Assembly (NCBI GenBank): GCA_902497145.1 | Contig: CABVDR010000050.1 | Location: 1-18,791, forward strand | DNA from: an uncultured Oscillospiraceae bacterium | Lineage (GTDB): Bacteria > Bacillota > Clostridia > Oscillospirales > Oscillospiraceae | Reading direction: 5' to 3' | Length of the DNA: 18,791 bases | Part shown: positions 1-7,038 of the stretch, piece by piece | Numbering within the stretch: the first letter of the stretch is position 1 | How the letters are laid out: each line of letters starts with the position of its first letter | Position numbers and translations under genes: made by a program | The notes under the pieces: model-generated | Database searches by the model: none | Told to the model about the DNA's origin: nothing | What the model saw: the letters and a program-made list of their open reading frames with translations, nothing else

Positions 1-3
1 ACC

Positions 4-43
4 AGCTCGTCGCAAGCGACATATCGCTTGCGACGAGCTTTTT
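4..43 (+). terminator. Rho-independent terminator, plus strand
   Basis: A perfect 16-bp stem (4-19 with 24-39) closes on the 4-base loop CATA and runs directly into a T run at 39-43. The T run follows the hairpin only on the plus strand, so it should end a plus-strand transcript coming from before the window. The inner stem carries GTCGCAA/TTGCGAC, which recurs in the hairpin at 321-352. Confidence 0.8.
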
Positions 44-320
44 CATTTCATTGCAAAGCTCATCGTGCGCTCATTCTGCTGCTCCTCGCTTCCAAATCAC
101 AACCGCTTGCGCTGGGTTGTGATTTGGCTTTGAGTTCGAACCCGGGAGTTTCGGTGGCCAGGAGCCGCCTCCCCCCTTGGATTCAAATGCTCGGGCGAAG
201 TGAATTCGCCCTGCGCCAAGGTTTTGGGCCGCTGGCCCAAAACGCTTGGACGGCGCAAATGCGTCGCCCCGCCGTGCGGGGCTCCATGTTCTCCTGGCAT
301 CTATACTGTTTTGATATTGC
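44..320. repeat. Gene-free, hairpin-rich stretch; candidate dispersed element or structured RNA
   Basis: I see no credible gene in this stretch: reading frames exist on both strands but lack ribosome sites and recognisable domains. It holds a row of inverted repeats. These are 92-104 with 115-127 (13 bp, perfect), 193-199 with 205-211 (7 bp), 216-230 with 234-249 (15 bp with one bulged base, loop GCT) and 266-271 with 277-282 (6 bp). The stretch is bracketed by two plus-oriented terminator-like hairpins that share GTCGCAA/TTGCGAC arms. This suggests a non-coding repeat element or a folded RNA, but copy number cannot be judged from one window. Confidence 0.45.
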
Positions 321-357
321 ACGTGGTCGCAAAGCTCCCTTTGCGACCACGTTTTTT
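321..357 (+). terminator. Rho-independent terminator, plus strand
   Basis: A perfect 14-bp stem (321-334 with 339-352), loop CTCC, is followed by six T at 352-357. The T run lies on the plus-strand side only, so it would stop plus-strand transcription before it runs antisense into the LysR gene. It is not a good terminator for the LysR gene itself, because no T run follows it on the minus strand. Confidence 0.65.
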
Positions 358-360
358 GTC

Positions 361-1254
361 CTATTCTTTCTCCACAGGAACCGCCATACTCTCCTCCAGC
401 AGGTCCAAAAACTCCTTTAAAATTGGGTTATGGTCCTCCGGGAGACACACCGCCCCGTAGGAGAGGGGCTGGACTCCCTCAATGGGAATATACCGCAGTC
501 CGGGCAGCCGGGCATTGGGAAAGTCTGTCATGACCGCAAAGGCATATCCCGTCTCCACCAGGGCAGCCACCACCTCCTGGTCATCACAGAAAAGCACCTC
601 CCCCGGTTTTCGCTCTCCCACCGCCTGGCTCTGGATGGCAAACAGCTCCGGCGGATAGGCCGGCGGACGGCAGGCGGCAATCCGCCCCGCCCCCTGGAGC
701 TGCTTCATCGTAACTGACGTCCTATCCGCCAGGGGGGCGGCTTTGCTGCACACACAGACAACCGGACACTGCACCAGGGAGCGGTATTTCAGCTTCTTCA
801 GGGCAGAGCGCCGGAAGGAGAACATCAGATTGACGTTGCGCTCGGTGAGCAGATTTTCCATAGAATCGTAGGGCAGCAGACGCAGCACCGGCATAGCATC
901 GGGCTGATGTTCCCGCAGCCGCTCCAACGCCGGACGCAGGATCCGCAATTCCGTCGTGTTGCGGCATCCAATGACAAGGCGCTTGAACACCTCCTCCTTG
1001 GATTCCTTCATTCTGGCCTTGGACAGGCCCGTCAGCTTCAAAATCTCCCCTGCATACTGAGTAAAGAGATACCCTTCCTGGGTCAACCGCACACTTTTGC
1101 TGGTGCGGTGAAACAGCTTGACTCCCAGTTCATCTTCCAGGGTATTGATCTGGTGGCTAACGGCTGGCTGGGTAATTTTCAGATGCTCCGCCGCCCGTGA
1201 GAAGTTTAGAAAGTTTGCCACCTCCATAAAACACTCCAATTGTGTTGTATTCAA
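361..1254 (-). CDS. LysR-family transcriptional regulator
   Basis: A 297-residue LysR-type regulator, the usual length for the family. The N-terminal winged helix-turn-helix covers about residues 1-60, with the typical run FSRAAEHLKITQPAVSHQI followed by LGVKLFHRTSKSVRLT. The rest is the periplasmic-binding-like effector domain (about 90-290). I chose a TTG start at 1254 because GGAGGTG lies 6 bases before it and the family alignment begins there; an in-frame ATG at 1329 would add 25 unlikely residues. The gene stands alone on the minus strand, divergent from marR with 160 bases between them. A promoter TTGCTT-N17-TATATT (1343-1348 and 1320-1325) fits this gene. The effector and target genes are unknown; LysR proteins often control the divergent gene, but here MarR is the more obvious exporter regulator. 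Confidence 0.93.
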   Translation of the reverse strand: MNTTQLECFMEVANFLNFSRAAEHLKITQPAVSHQINTLEDELGVKLFHRTSKSVRLTQEGYLFTQYAGEILKLTGLSKARMKESKEEVFKRLVIGCRNTTELRILRPALERLREHQPDAMPVLRLLPYDSMENLLTERNVNLMFSFRRSALKKLKYRSLVQCPVVCVCSKAAPLADRTSVTMKQLQGAGRIAACRPPAYPPELFAIQSQAVGERKPGEVLFCDDQEVVAALVETGYAFAVMTDFPNARLPGLRYIPIEGVQPLSYGAVCLPEDHNPILKEFLDLLEESMAVPVEKE

Positions 1255-1319
1255 AAAAACACCTCCACCAAAAACTTTACTTTTGTACAACAAGCGCAAT
1301 CTATAAACATCTTTTATTG

Positions 1320-1348
1320 AATATAGCATATTTGAATTTCACAAGCAA
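1320..1348 (-). promoter_or_regulatory. Predicted promoter of the LysR gene
   Basis: On the minus strand, TTGCTT (1343-1348) and TATATT (1320-1325) are spaced by 17 bases, a good vegetative sigma-factor match. It would start transcription about 60 bases before the TTG start codon. It overlaps the marR promoter on the opposite strand, so the two may compete. Confidence 0.5.
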
Positions 1349-1366
1349 GAACGTTTATGGTATAAA
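1338..1366 (+). promoter_or_regulatory. Predicted promoter of the marR-ABC operon
   Basis: TTCACA (1338-1343) and TATAAA (1361-1366) are spaced by exactly 17 bases, placing the start of transcription near 1373 and leaving a leader of about 40 bases. The -10 box lies inside the palindrome at 1353-1367. Confidence 0.55.
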
Positions 1367-1367
1367 C
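1353..1367. promoter_or_regulatory. Candidate MarR operator
   Basis: The perfect interrupted palindrome GTTTAT-GGT-ATAAAC overlaps the predicted -10 box of the marR operon. The half-site text TATAAACAT occurs at 1361-1369 and again at 1302-1310. MarR dimers commonly bind such 15-20 bp palindromes and repress their own operon; assignment to this MarR is inference. Confidence 0.5.
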
Positions 1368-1417
1368 ATTACGCAGCGAAATAGTTTAACTTCAAACAAA
1401 AGAAACGAGGCAACATG

Positions 1418-1867
1418 ATGGCAGAACTTGATCGGGAGCAGATCCTGAGGGACAACCGCCGTATCTGCATCCAAATGGAGCAATGGGCCAACAATTCTCT
1501 GGCCCGTTGGGAACTGACAGCCATCCAGGCGCAGATCCTGCTGTATATTCTGGCCCGCTCGGACCAGGGTACGTCCCTGACGTCTCTCCACCGGGATTTC
1601 GGCTACTCCATGGCCGCCCTGTCCGGCATGCTGAAACGGCTGAAAGAGAAGGGCTATGTGCGGGTAGAGCACTGCGCCGGAGACGACCGCCGCAAGCTCC
1701 TGTTCGCCACCGAAAAGGCGACTCAACTGCAGGACTTTCTCTCCCACGCCACCTGCCAGATCCAGCACCGGCTTTATGACTGCTTCTCCCAGGAGGAGCT
1801 GGCCACTCTGGACCGTTTGCAGAAAAAGCTGCTCAGCAACTTATCCATTCTGACGCAACAACCATAA
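1418..1867 (+). CDS. MarR-family transcriptional regulator
   Basis: A 149-residue MarR-type winged-helix regulator. The central helix-turn-helix and wing are visible at about residues 35-100: LTAIQAQILLYILARS, then the recognition region YSMAALSGMLKRLKEKGYV, then the DDRRK wing. The start may be ATG 1415 or 1418; GAGG at 1407-1410 is better spaced (7 bases) for 1418. The stop codon at 1865-1867 overlaps the ribosome site of the following ABC gene, so the three plus-strand genes form one operon. Its role is inferred from context: repression of the operon and release on binding a small toxic compound. The ligand cannot be told from sequence. Confidence 0.92.
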   Translation: MAELDREQILRDNRRICIQMEQWANNSLARWELTAIQAQILLYILARSDQGTSLTSLHRDFGYSMAALSGMLKRLKEKGYVRVEHCAGDDRRKLLFATEKATQLQDFLSHATCQIQHRLYDCFSQEELATLDRLQKKLLSNLSILTQQP

Positions 1868-1882
1868 GGAGGTATCACAATC

Positions 1883-3622
1883 ATGAGGACTGTACTGCGC
1901 CAGCTTGGCCGATACAAAAAGGATACGCTTTTGTGTATGGCATCGGCCACTCTGGAAGTAATCATGGAGATCCTGCTTCCCTTCATCACTGCAATCATCA
2001 TTGATGAAGGCCTGGAAAAAGCCAATCTCTCCGTGGTATACCGCTTCGGCGCGCTGATGGTAGTCATGGCATTCTTCGGCCTGCTCTTCGGCGCCTCCGC
2101 CGGTAAATTTGCCGCCAGCGCCTCTTCCGGCCTGGCCGCCAACCTGCGGGAAGCCATTTACAACAACATCCAGACCTTCTCTTTTTCCAACATTGATAAA
2201 TTCAGCGTTCCCGGTCTGGTCACCCGGATGACCACTGACATTACCAACGTACAAAACGCCTTTATGATGGTCATCCGCATCGCCATCCGGGCCCCGCTGA
2301 TGTTTATTTTCAGTTTTATCATGTGCCTGATCATCAGCCCTAAGCTCAGTCTCACCTTCCTGATCGCGGTGGTCTTCCTGGTGGCTATCCTGGGCTGCAT
2401 CATGGTAATCACCATGAAGATTTTTAACCAGGTCTTCCGCAAATACGACGACCTGAACGCCAGCGTCCAGGAGAACATCTCCGCCATTCGGGTAGTTAAG
2501 GCCTTCGTGCGGGAGGACTACGAGAACAAGAAGTTCTCCAAGGCCTCCACCACCCTGTACCGTATGTTCGTCAAGGCTGAGGGCCTGCTGGCCTTCAACA
2601 ATCCGGCCATGATGACCGCCGTCTACTTCTGCATCATTATGATCTCCTGGCTGGGCTCCCACTACATCGTGCTGGGCGATATGTCCTCCGGCGACCTCAC
2701 CAGCCTGTTCAGCTACGTCATGTCTCTGCTCATGAGCCTGATGATGCTGTCCATGGTAGTCGTTATGATTTCCATGTCCATGGCCAGCATTCGCCGAATC
2801 AGTGAGGTACTTAATGAGGTACCCGACCTGCACGATCCCGAGAACCCGGTTATGGAAGTGGCCGACGGCTCCATCGACTTTGACCACGTCAGCTTCTCCT
2901 ACAAGCATGGCAGCGGCAAAAATGTGCTCTCCAACATCGACCTGCATATCAAGGCCGGCGAGACCATCGGTGTTATCGGGGGCACCGGCGCCGGCAAGAG
3001 CAGCCTGGTCAACCTCATCTGCCGGCTCTACGACGTGGACGAGGGCGCCGTGAAGGTCGGCGGCGTGGACGTACGGAAGTACGACATGGAGGCCCTGCGA
3101 AACCAGGTCTCTGTGGTACTCCAGAAGAACACCCTGTTCTCCGGCACCATTCTGGACAACCTGCGCTGGGGCAACCCCAACGCCACGGAAGAGGAGTGTA
3201 TTGCCGCCTGTCAGGCGGCCTGCGCGGACGAGTTTATTGACCGCTTCCCCGACGGTTACCACACCCGCATCGAGCGGGGCGGCTCCAACGTGTCCGGCGG
3301 CCAGAAGCAGCGGCTATGTATCGCCCGGGCTCTGCTGAAAAAGCCCAAAATTCTGATTCTGGACGACTCTACTTCTGCTGTGGACACCGCCACCGACGCC
3401 AAAATCCGCGCCGCCTTTGCCCAGCGGATCCCCGGCACCACCAAGATCATCATCGCCCAGCGGATCTCCAGTGTGGAGCAGGCTGACCGCATCCTGGTGC
3501 TGGACAACGGCCAGATCAATGGCTTTGACACCCACGAGCACCTGTTGGAGACCAACGCCATCTACCGGGAAATCTACGACTCCCAGGTTCAGGGCGGCGG
3601 CGACTTCGACCAGCCCGCATGA
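1883..3622 (+). CDS. ABC exporter half-transporter with degenerate nucleotide site (subunit 1 of heterodimer)
   Basis: A 579-residue fused membrane/ATPase half-transporter of the multidrug exporter type. Six membrane helices fill about residues 15-300 and the ATPase domain about 330-570. Visible motifs are Walker A GGTGAGKS (366-373), the Q-loop Q414, signature VSGGQ (470-474) and Walker B ILILDDS (490-496). The residue after the Walker B aspartate is D495, not the catalytic glutamate, and the switch residue is Q526 (AQR), not histidine. Heterodimeric exporters such as TM287/288, BmrCD and LmrCD carry this pattern in the subunit whose own site does not hydrolyse ATP. The start is set by AAGGAGG at 1866-1872. 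Its partner follows at once. The substrate is probably a drug or other amphiphile; this is inferred from family and MarR linkage. Confidence 0.94.
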   Translation: MRTVLRQLGRYKKDTLLCMASATLEVIMEILLPFITAIIIDEGLEKANLSVVYRFGALMVVMAFFGLLFGASAGKFAASASSGLAANLREAIYNNIQTFSFSNIDKFSVPGLVTRMTTDITNVQNAFMMVIRIAIRAPLMFIFSFIMCLIISPKLSLTFLIAVVFLVAILGCIMVITMKIFNQVFRKYDDLNASVQENISAIRVVKAFVREDYENKKFSKASTTLYRMFVKAEGLLAFNNPAMMTAVYFCIIMISWLGSHYIVLGDMSSGDLTSLFSYVMSLLMSLMMLSMVVVMISMSMASIRRISEVLNEVPDLHDPENPVMEVADGSIDFDHVSFSYKHGSGKNVLSNIDLHIKAGETIGVIGGTGAGKSSLVNLICRLYDVDEGAVKVGGVDVRKYDMEALRNQVSVVLQKNTLFSGTILDNLRWGNPNATEEECIAACQAACADEFIDRFPDGYHTRIERGGSNVSGGQKQRLCIARALLKKPKILILDDSTSAVDTATDAKIRAAFAQRIPGTTKIIIAQRISSVEQADRILVLDNGQINGFDTHEHLLETNAIYREIYDSQVQGGGDFDQPA

Positions 3623-3639
3623 AAGGAGGACACCCTGCT

Positions 3640-5526
3640 ATGAATCCAAACATGAACCGGGGCAATCCCACCCAGGTACTCAACCGGGTGCTGCGGTATA
3701 TGCTCCGCCACTACAAATTTCACTTTCTGCTGGTGATTGTGTGCATTCTGATCTCCGCTACCGCCAATGTAAGCGGTACCAGCTTCCCCCAGACGCTGGT
3801 GGACGACTATATTGTCCCCATGCTCAACACCGGCTCCACCGACTTCAGCGGACTATTCCAGGCAGTCATCCGGCTGAGCTGTCTGCTGGCGCTGGGTGTG
3901 GTGGCCTCCTATGGCTACAACCGCATTATGGTCTCTGTCAGCCAGGGCACCATGCGCCGTCTGCGTGACGACCTGTTCCACCGCATGGAGGCCCTGCCTA
4001 TCAAATACTTTGACACCCATGCCCATGGCGACATTATGTCGGTGTATACCAACGACATCGATACCCTGCGCCAGCTGATGAGCCAGAGCATTCCTCAGGT
4101 CATCAACTCCGGCGTCACCATGATCGCCACCTTGGTGGTCATGATCCGTCTGAACCCCGTGCTCACCCTCATCTCCCTGCTTACTGCCGTCATCATGCTG
4201 GTGGTCACCACCAACTTTTCCAAGCTGTCCGGGAAGTACTATGTTCAGCAGCAGAAAAACCTGGGCATTGTGGACGGTTTTATTGAGGAGATGCTGGATG
4301 GTCAGAAGGTAGTCAAAGTCTTTTGCCATGAGGAAGCCGCAAAGGCAGACTTCTGCAAGGTCAACGAGGCCCTGCGTGAGAGTACGGACAAGGCCAACCG
4401 CTATGCCAACCTGCTCATGCCGGTCAACGGCAACATCGGCTGGCTGAGCTACGCCTGTGTCGCCATTGTGGGCGCCATTCTGGGCATCAACGGCATGGCC
4501 GGTGTCACTCTGGGCACCGTCATCACCTTTGTCGGTCTGAACAAGAGCTTCACCCAACCCATCACCCAAGTCAGTCAACAGATCAACTTTGTGGTCACCG
4601 CCGCCGCCGGCGCTCAGCGGGTCTTCGATCTCATGGACCAGGAGCCGGAGAAGGACGAGGGCTATGTGGAGCTGGTCAACGCCAAGGAGGATACCGACGG
4701 CCAGCTGTCTGAGAGCAGCGAGCGCACCAATGTGTGGGCCTGGAAGCATCCCCACAAGGCGGACGGCACCATTACCTACACCCGTCTGGAGGGCGGCGTG
4801 ATTTTGGATGGCGTGGACTTCGGCTACGACGAAAACAAGTTGGTTCTCCACGACATCAGCCTGTGGGCCAAGCCCGGCCAGAAAATCGCCTTCGTCGGCG
4901 CCACCGGCGCCGGCAAGACCACCATCACCAACCTGATCAACCGCTTCTACGACATCGCCGACGGCAAGATCCGCTACGACGGCATCAACATCAACAAGAT
5001 TAAAAAGCCAGACCTGCGCCGCTCCATGGGCATCGTTCTCCAGGACACCCACCTGTTTACCGGTACCGTGATGGAGAACATCCGCTACGGCAACCTGGAC
5101 GCCACCGACGAGGAATGTATGGCAGCGGCCAAGCTGGCCAACGCAGACGGCTTCATCCGCCGTCTGCCAGATGGGTATAACACCCTCCTCACCGGCGACG
5201 GCTCCAACCTCAGTCAGGGCCAGCGGCAGCTCATCGCCATCGCCCGGGCGGCAGTGGCCGACCCGCCGGTACTCATTCTGGATGAGGCCACCTCCTCCAT
5301 CGACACCCGCACGGAAAAGCTGGTGCAGGACGGCATGGACGCCCTGATGTATGGGCGCACCACCTTTGTCATCGCCCACCGCCTGTCCACGGTCCGCAAC
5401 GCCGACTGCATTATGGTCATGGATCAGGGCCGCATCATCGAGCGGGGCACCCACGACGAGCTGATCGAAAAGAAGGGCACCTACTACCGCCTGTACACCG
5501 GAAACTTCGCGGAAGAGCCCGCCTAA
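3640..5526 (+). CDS. ABC exporter half-transporter with canonical Walker B (subunit 2 of heterodimer)
   Basis: A 628-residue partner half-transporter. Membrane helices lie at about 20-320 and the ATPase domain at about 385-620. It has Walker A GATGAGKT (420-427), Walker B LILDEATS with catalytic E549, and switch histidine H580 (AHRLS). Its signature motif is LSQGQ (524-528) instead of LSGGQ. That signature faces the partner's already altered Walker site in the dimer, so both defects fall in one composite site, leaving one competent site. A hydrophilic stretch of about 40 residues (about 345-385) precedes the ATPase domain and seems usual for this subfamily from memory. I chose ATG 3640 because AGGAGG (3624-3629) precedes it by 10 bases; the in-frame ATG 3619 overlaps the previous stop and has no such site. 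Confidence 0.94.
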   Translation: MNPNMNRGNPTQVLNRVLRYMLRHYKFHFLLVIVCILISATANVSGTSFPQTLVDDYIVPMLNTGSTDFSGLFQAVIRLSCLLALGVVASYGYNRIMVSVSQGTMRRLRDDLFHRMEALPIKYFDTHAHGDIMSVYTNDIDTLRQLMSQSIPQVINSGVTMIATLVVMIRLNPVLTLISLLTAVIMLVVTTNFSKLSGKYYVQQQKNLGIVDGFIEEMLDGQKVVKVFCHEEAAKADFCKVNEALRESTDKANRYANLLMPVNGNIGWLSYACVAIVGAILGINGMAGVTLGTVITFVGLNKSFTQPITQVSQQINFVVTAAAGAQRVFDLMDQEPEKDEGYVELVNAKEDTDGQLSESSERTNVWAWKHPHKADGTITYTRLEGGVILDGVDFGYDENKLVLHDISLWAKPGQKIAFVGATGAGKTTITNLINRFYDIADGKIRYDGININKIKKPDLRRSMGIVLQDTHLFTGTVMENIRYGNLDATDEECMAAAKLANADGFIRRLPDGYNTLLTGDGSNLSQGQRQLIAIARAAVADPPVLILDEATSSIDTRTEKLVQDGMDALMYGRTTFVIAHRLSTVRNADCIMVMDQGRIIERGTHDELIEKKGTYYRLYTGNFAEEPA

Positions 5527-5531
5527 TACAC

Positions 5532-5571
5532 AAAAAATCCCGGAACGAGTTCCATCGTTCCGGGATTTTTT
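5532..5571. terminator. Bidirectional terminator between convergent genes
   Basis: A near-perfect inverted repeat, 5532-5548 with 5555-5571, has a 6-base loop and A/T runs on both outer ends, so it reads as hairpin plus T run on either strand. It ends the exporter operon on the plus strand and the membrane-kinase gene on the minus strand. The minus gene's stop codon (5571-5573) touches the repeat. Confidence 0.88.
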
Positions 5572-6845
5572 TACTGCTCCCCCATCTGTCGGAAGGCCTG
5601 GGCAATCATCTCCCGGGCCCGCTCCTCCCCCAGGGAGGTGTCGATGCACAGGTGATAGTGCCACGCCACACCCCAAGTGCGGTTGGTGTAATACTGGTAA
5701 TAGGCTGCCCGCCGCCGGTCGGTCTGGCGCAGACGCCGCCGGGCCTCCTTCTCCTCAAAGCCCTCGGTGCACATGAGCCGCTGTACCCGGTACTCCAGGG
5801 GAGCATGGAGGAAAACCCGCAGGCACTTGGCCTGTCCCTTCAGCACAACGTCGGCACACCGGCCCACAATGACGCAGTCCCCCTCTTTTGCCGCCTGGCG
5901 CATTACCTGGGCCTCCGCCTCAAAGATGGCGTCGGTGGGAGCGGGGGTTTGCTCCGAGTAGCCGTACATCTCGCTGGCCAAATCGTGGAGCAGGCCGCTG
6001 GCGATGGCCTCCTCCCGCTGGGCAATAAATTCCTGGGAGTAGCCGGTGGAGCCTGCCGCCCTGCGGATGATCTCTCCGTCATAGAAGGGAAGGTTCAGCT
6101 GCTGGGCCAGGGCCTGGCCGATGTCGTGGCCGCCGCTGCCGTACTGCCGGTCGACGACCACGCATACGGTGCCCTCCCGCTCTTCTTCCTTCTCCTGGGC
6201 CTGCTTGGTTTTGCCGAACAGCACCCGGGGCAGGATCTCCAGCTTTCGGCCAAAGAGCCGGGCGATAAAGCCCACCAGAATAGCGGCCACCACGGTACCC
6301 TCCCGCACGCCGTTGAGCTTACCCTGGAAGGCAAAGGACAACACCGCTGCAATCACCGTCATGGACACATCGAAGCACACCTTGGTCACACCGAACTCCG
6401 TCTTCCAGCGGAACACAATGGCGCGCACAAAGGACTCGCCGGGCAGCATCACCACGTCAGCAACGACCTCCAGAAACACACCAAAGCCCAAAATGACGCA
6501 CCCGATGAGCAGATCCACAACCTTCACCGGATAGGCCTGGGGCTGGACAAAGGACAGCAGCACCATACACAGGTCAATAAAATAGCCGAAGGCGATGGAC
6601 ACCGGCACCTGCAGCAGATGCTCCAGCTTAAAGTTTCGCCCCAAAATCAGCAGCTGTAAAAAAATCAGCAGAAGGCTGAACACGATGGTGAACTCGCCCA
6701 AGGTCATAGGGAAATTCAGACTAAGTACATAGGGGATGGAGGAGATGGGCGAGGTGCCCAGGTCCGCCTTGGTGATCAAACTGACGCCCAGGGAGTTGAT
6801 AAACAGCCCCACCAGGAATACCAAATATCGCTTTGCTTTTTCCAT
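5571..6845 (-). CDS. YczE/YitT-type membrane domain fused to cytidylate kinase-like domain
   Basis: A 424-residue two-domain protein. Residues 1-200 resemble the YczE/YyaS/YitT membrane family, with five or six helices (about 7-25, 50-68, 78-98, 107-130, 150-172, 183-197) and the stretch NSLGVSLITKADLGTSPISS after helix 1. A charged linker (about 201-224) leads to a soluble domain (225-424) of the cytidylate kinase-like family: VDRQYGSGGHDIG (231-243), FYDGEII (254-260), VIVGRCADVVL (325-335) and a C-terminal WGV...YHLCIDTS. The phosphate loop lacks the usual Walker lysine, as is known for this kinase-like family, so the true substrate is uncertain. The frame is continuous, so the fusion is not a sequencing artefact visible here. 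A consensus promoter overlapped by a PadR-type operator drives it. Function unknown. Confidence 0.85.
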   Translation of the reverse strand: MEKAKRYLVFLVGLFINSLGVSLITKADLGTSPISSIPYVLSLNFPMTLGEFTIVFSLLLIFLQLLILGRNFKLEHLLQVPVSIAFGYFIDLCMVLLSFVQPQAYPVKVVDLLIGCVILGFGVFLEVVADVVMLPGESFVRAIVFRWKTEFGVTKVCFDVSMTVIAAVLSFAFQGKLNGVREGTVVAAILVGFIARLFGRKLEILPRVLFGKTKQAQEKEEEREGTVCVVVDRQYGSGGHDIGQALAQQLNLPFYDGEIIRRAAGSTGYSQEFIAQREEAIASGLLHDLASEMYGYSEQTPAPTDAIFEAEAQVMRQAAKEGDCVIVGRCADVVLKGQAKCLRVFLHAPLEYRVQRLMCTEGFEEKEARRRLRQTDRRRAAYYQYYTNRTWGVAWHYHLCIDTSLGEERAREMIAQAFRQMGEQ

Positions 6846-6905
6846 GCTTTCTCTCCCACTTGATAGTGTCGCTTACCGCCCTCCCCGGCGGCACAGTGCC
6901 TCTCC

Positions 6906-6934
6906 AGATTATCACGCCTTTTTCAACATGTCAA
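6906..6934 (-). promoter_or_regulatory. Predicted promoter of the membrane-kinase fusion gene
   Basis: On the minus strand a perfect TTGACA (plus positions 6929-6934) is followed after 17 bases by TAATCT (6906-6911). This near-consensus promoter would start about 50-55 bases before the ATG at 6845. Its -35 box lies inside the palindrome 6925-6946, so a bound repressor would block it. Confidence 0.72.
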
Positions 6935-6946
6935 TATAGACATGTT
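6925..6946. promoter_or_regulatory. Predicted PadR operator
   Basis: The palindrome AACATGTC-AATATA-GACATGTT contains ATGT-N8-ACAT (6928-6943), which matches the published PadR-type operator pattern. It covers the -35 box of the minus-strand fusion gene and lies about 20 bases upstream of the padR-side -35 box. The arrangement predicts strong repression of the fusion gene by the adjacent PadR protein. Confidence 0.68.
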
Positions 6947-6964
6947 TGTCTCGTCTTATTTCTC

Positions 6965-6992
6965 TTGCCTTTTTTCTCGTTTGTGGTATGAT
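6965..6992 (+). promoter_or_regulatory. Predicted promoter of the PadR gene
   Basis: TTGCCT (6965-6970) and TATGAT (6987-6992) are spaced by 16 bases, giving a leader of roughly 40 bases before the ATG at 7039. Confidence 0.5.
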
Positions 6993-7038
6993 ACTGGGGC
7001 AAGCGTGAAATCCGCGAACTAAAGTGAGGTGATCCCCC

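Noticed and set aside
132..147. GTTCGAAC followed by CCCGGG, reminiscent of a tRNA T-loop
   Set aside because: The flanking bases cannot form the 5-bp T stem on either strand and no anticodon or acceptor stem is present.
28..460. Several overlapping reading frames on both strands before the LysR gene
   Set aside because: No ribosome site and no domain, and they run through the perfect hairpins, which explains their composition better.
3853..5676. A 607-codon frame antisense to the second ABC subunit
   Set aside because: It is a mirror of a well-supported gene; GC-rich codon use leaves the opposite strand poor in stop codons. The protein is low in complexity and matches nothing.
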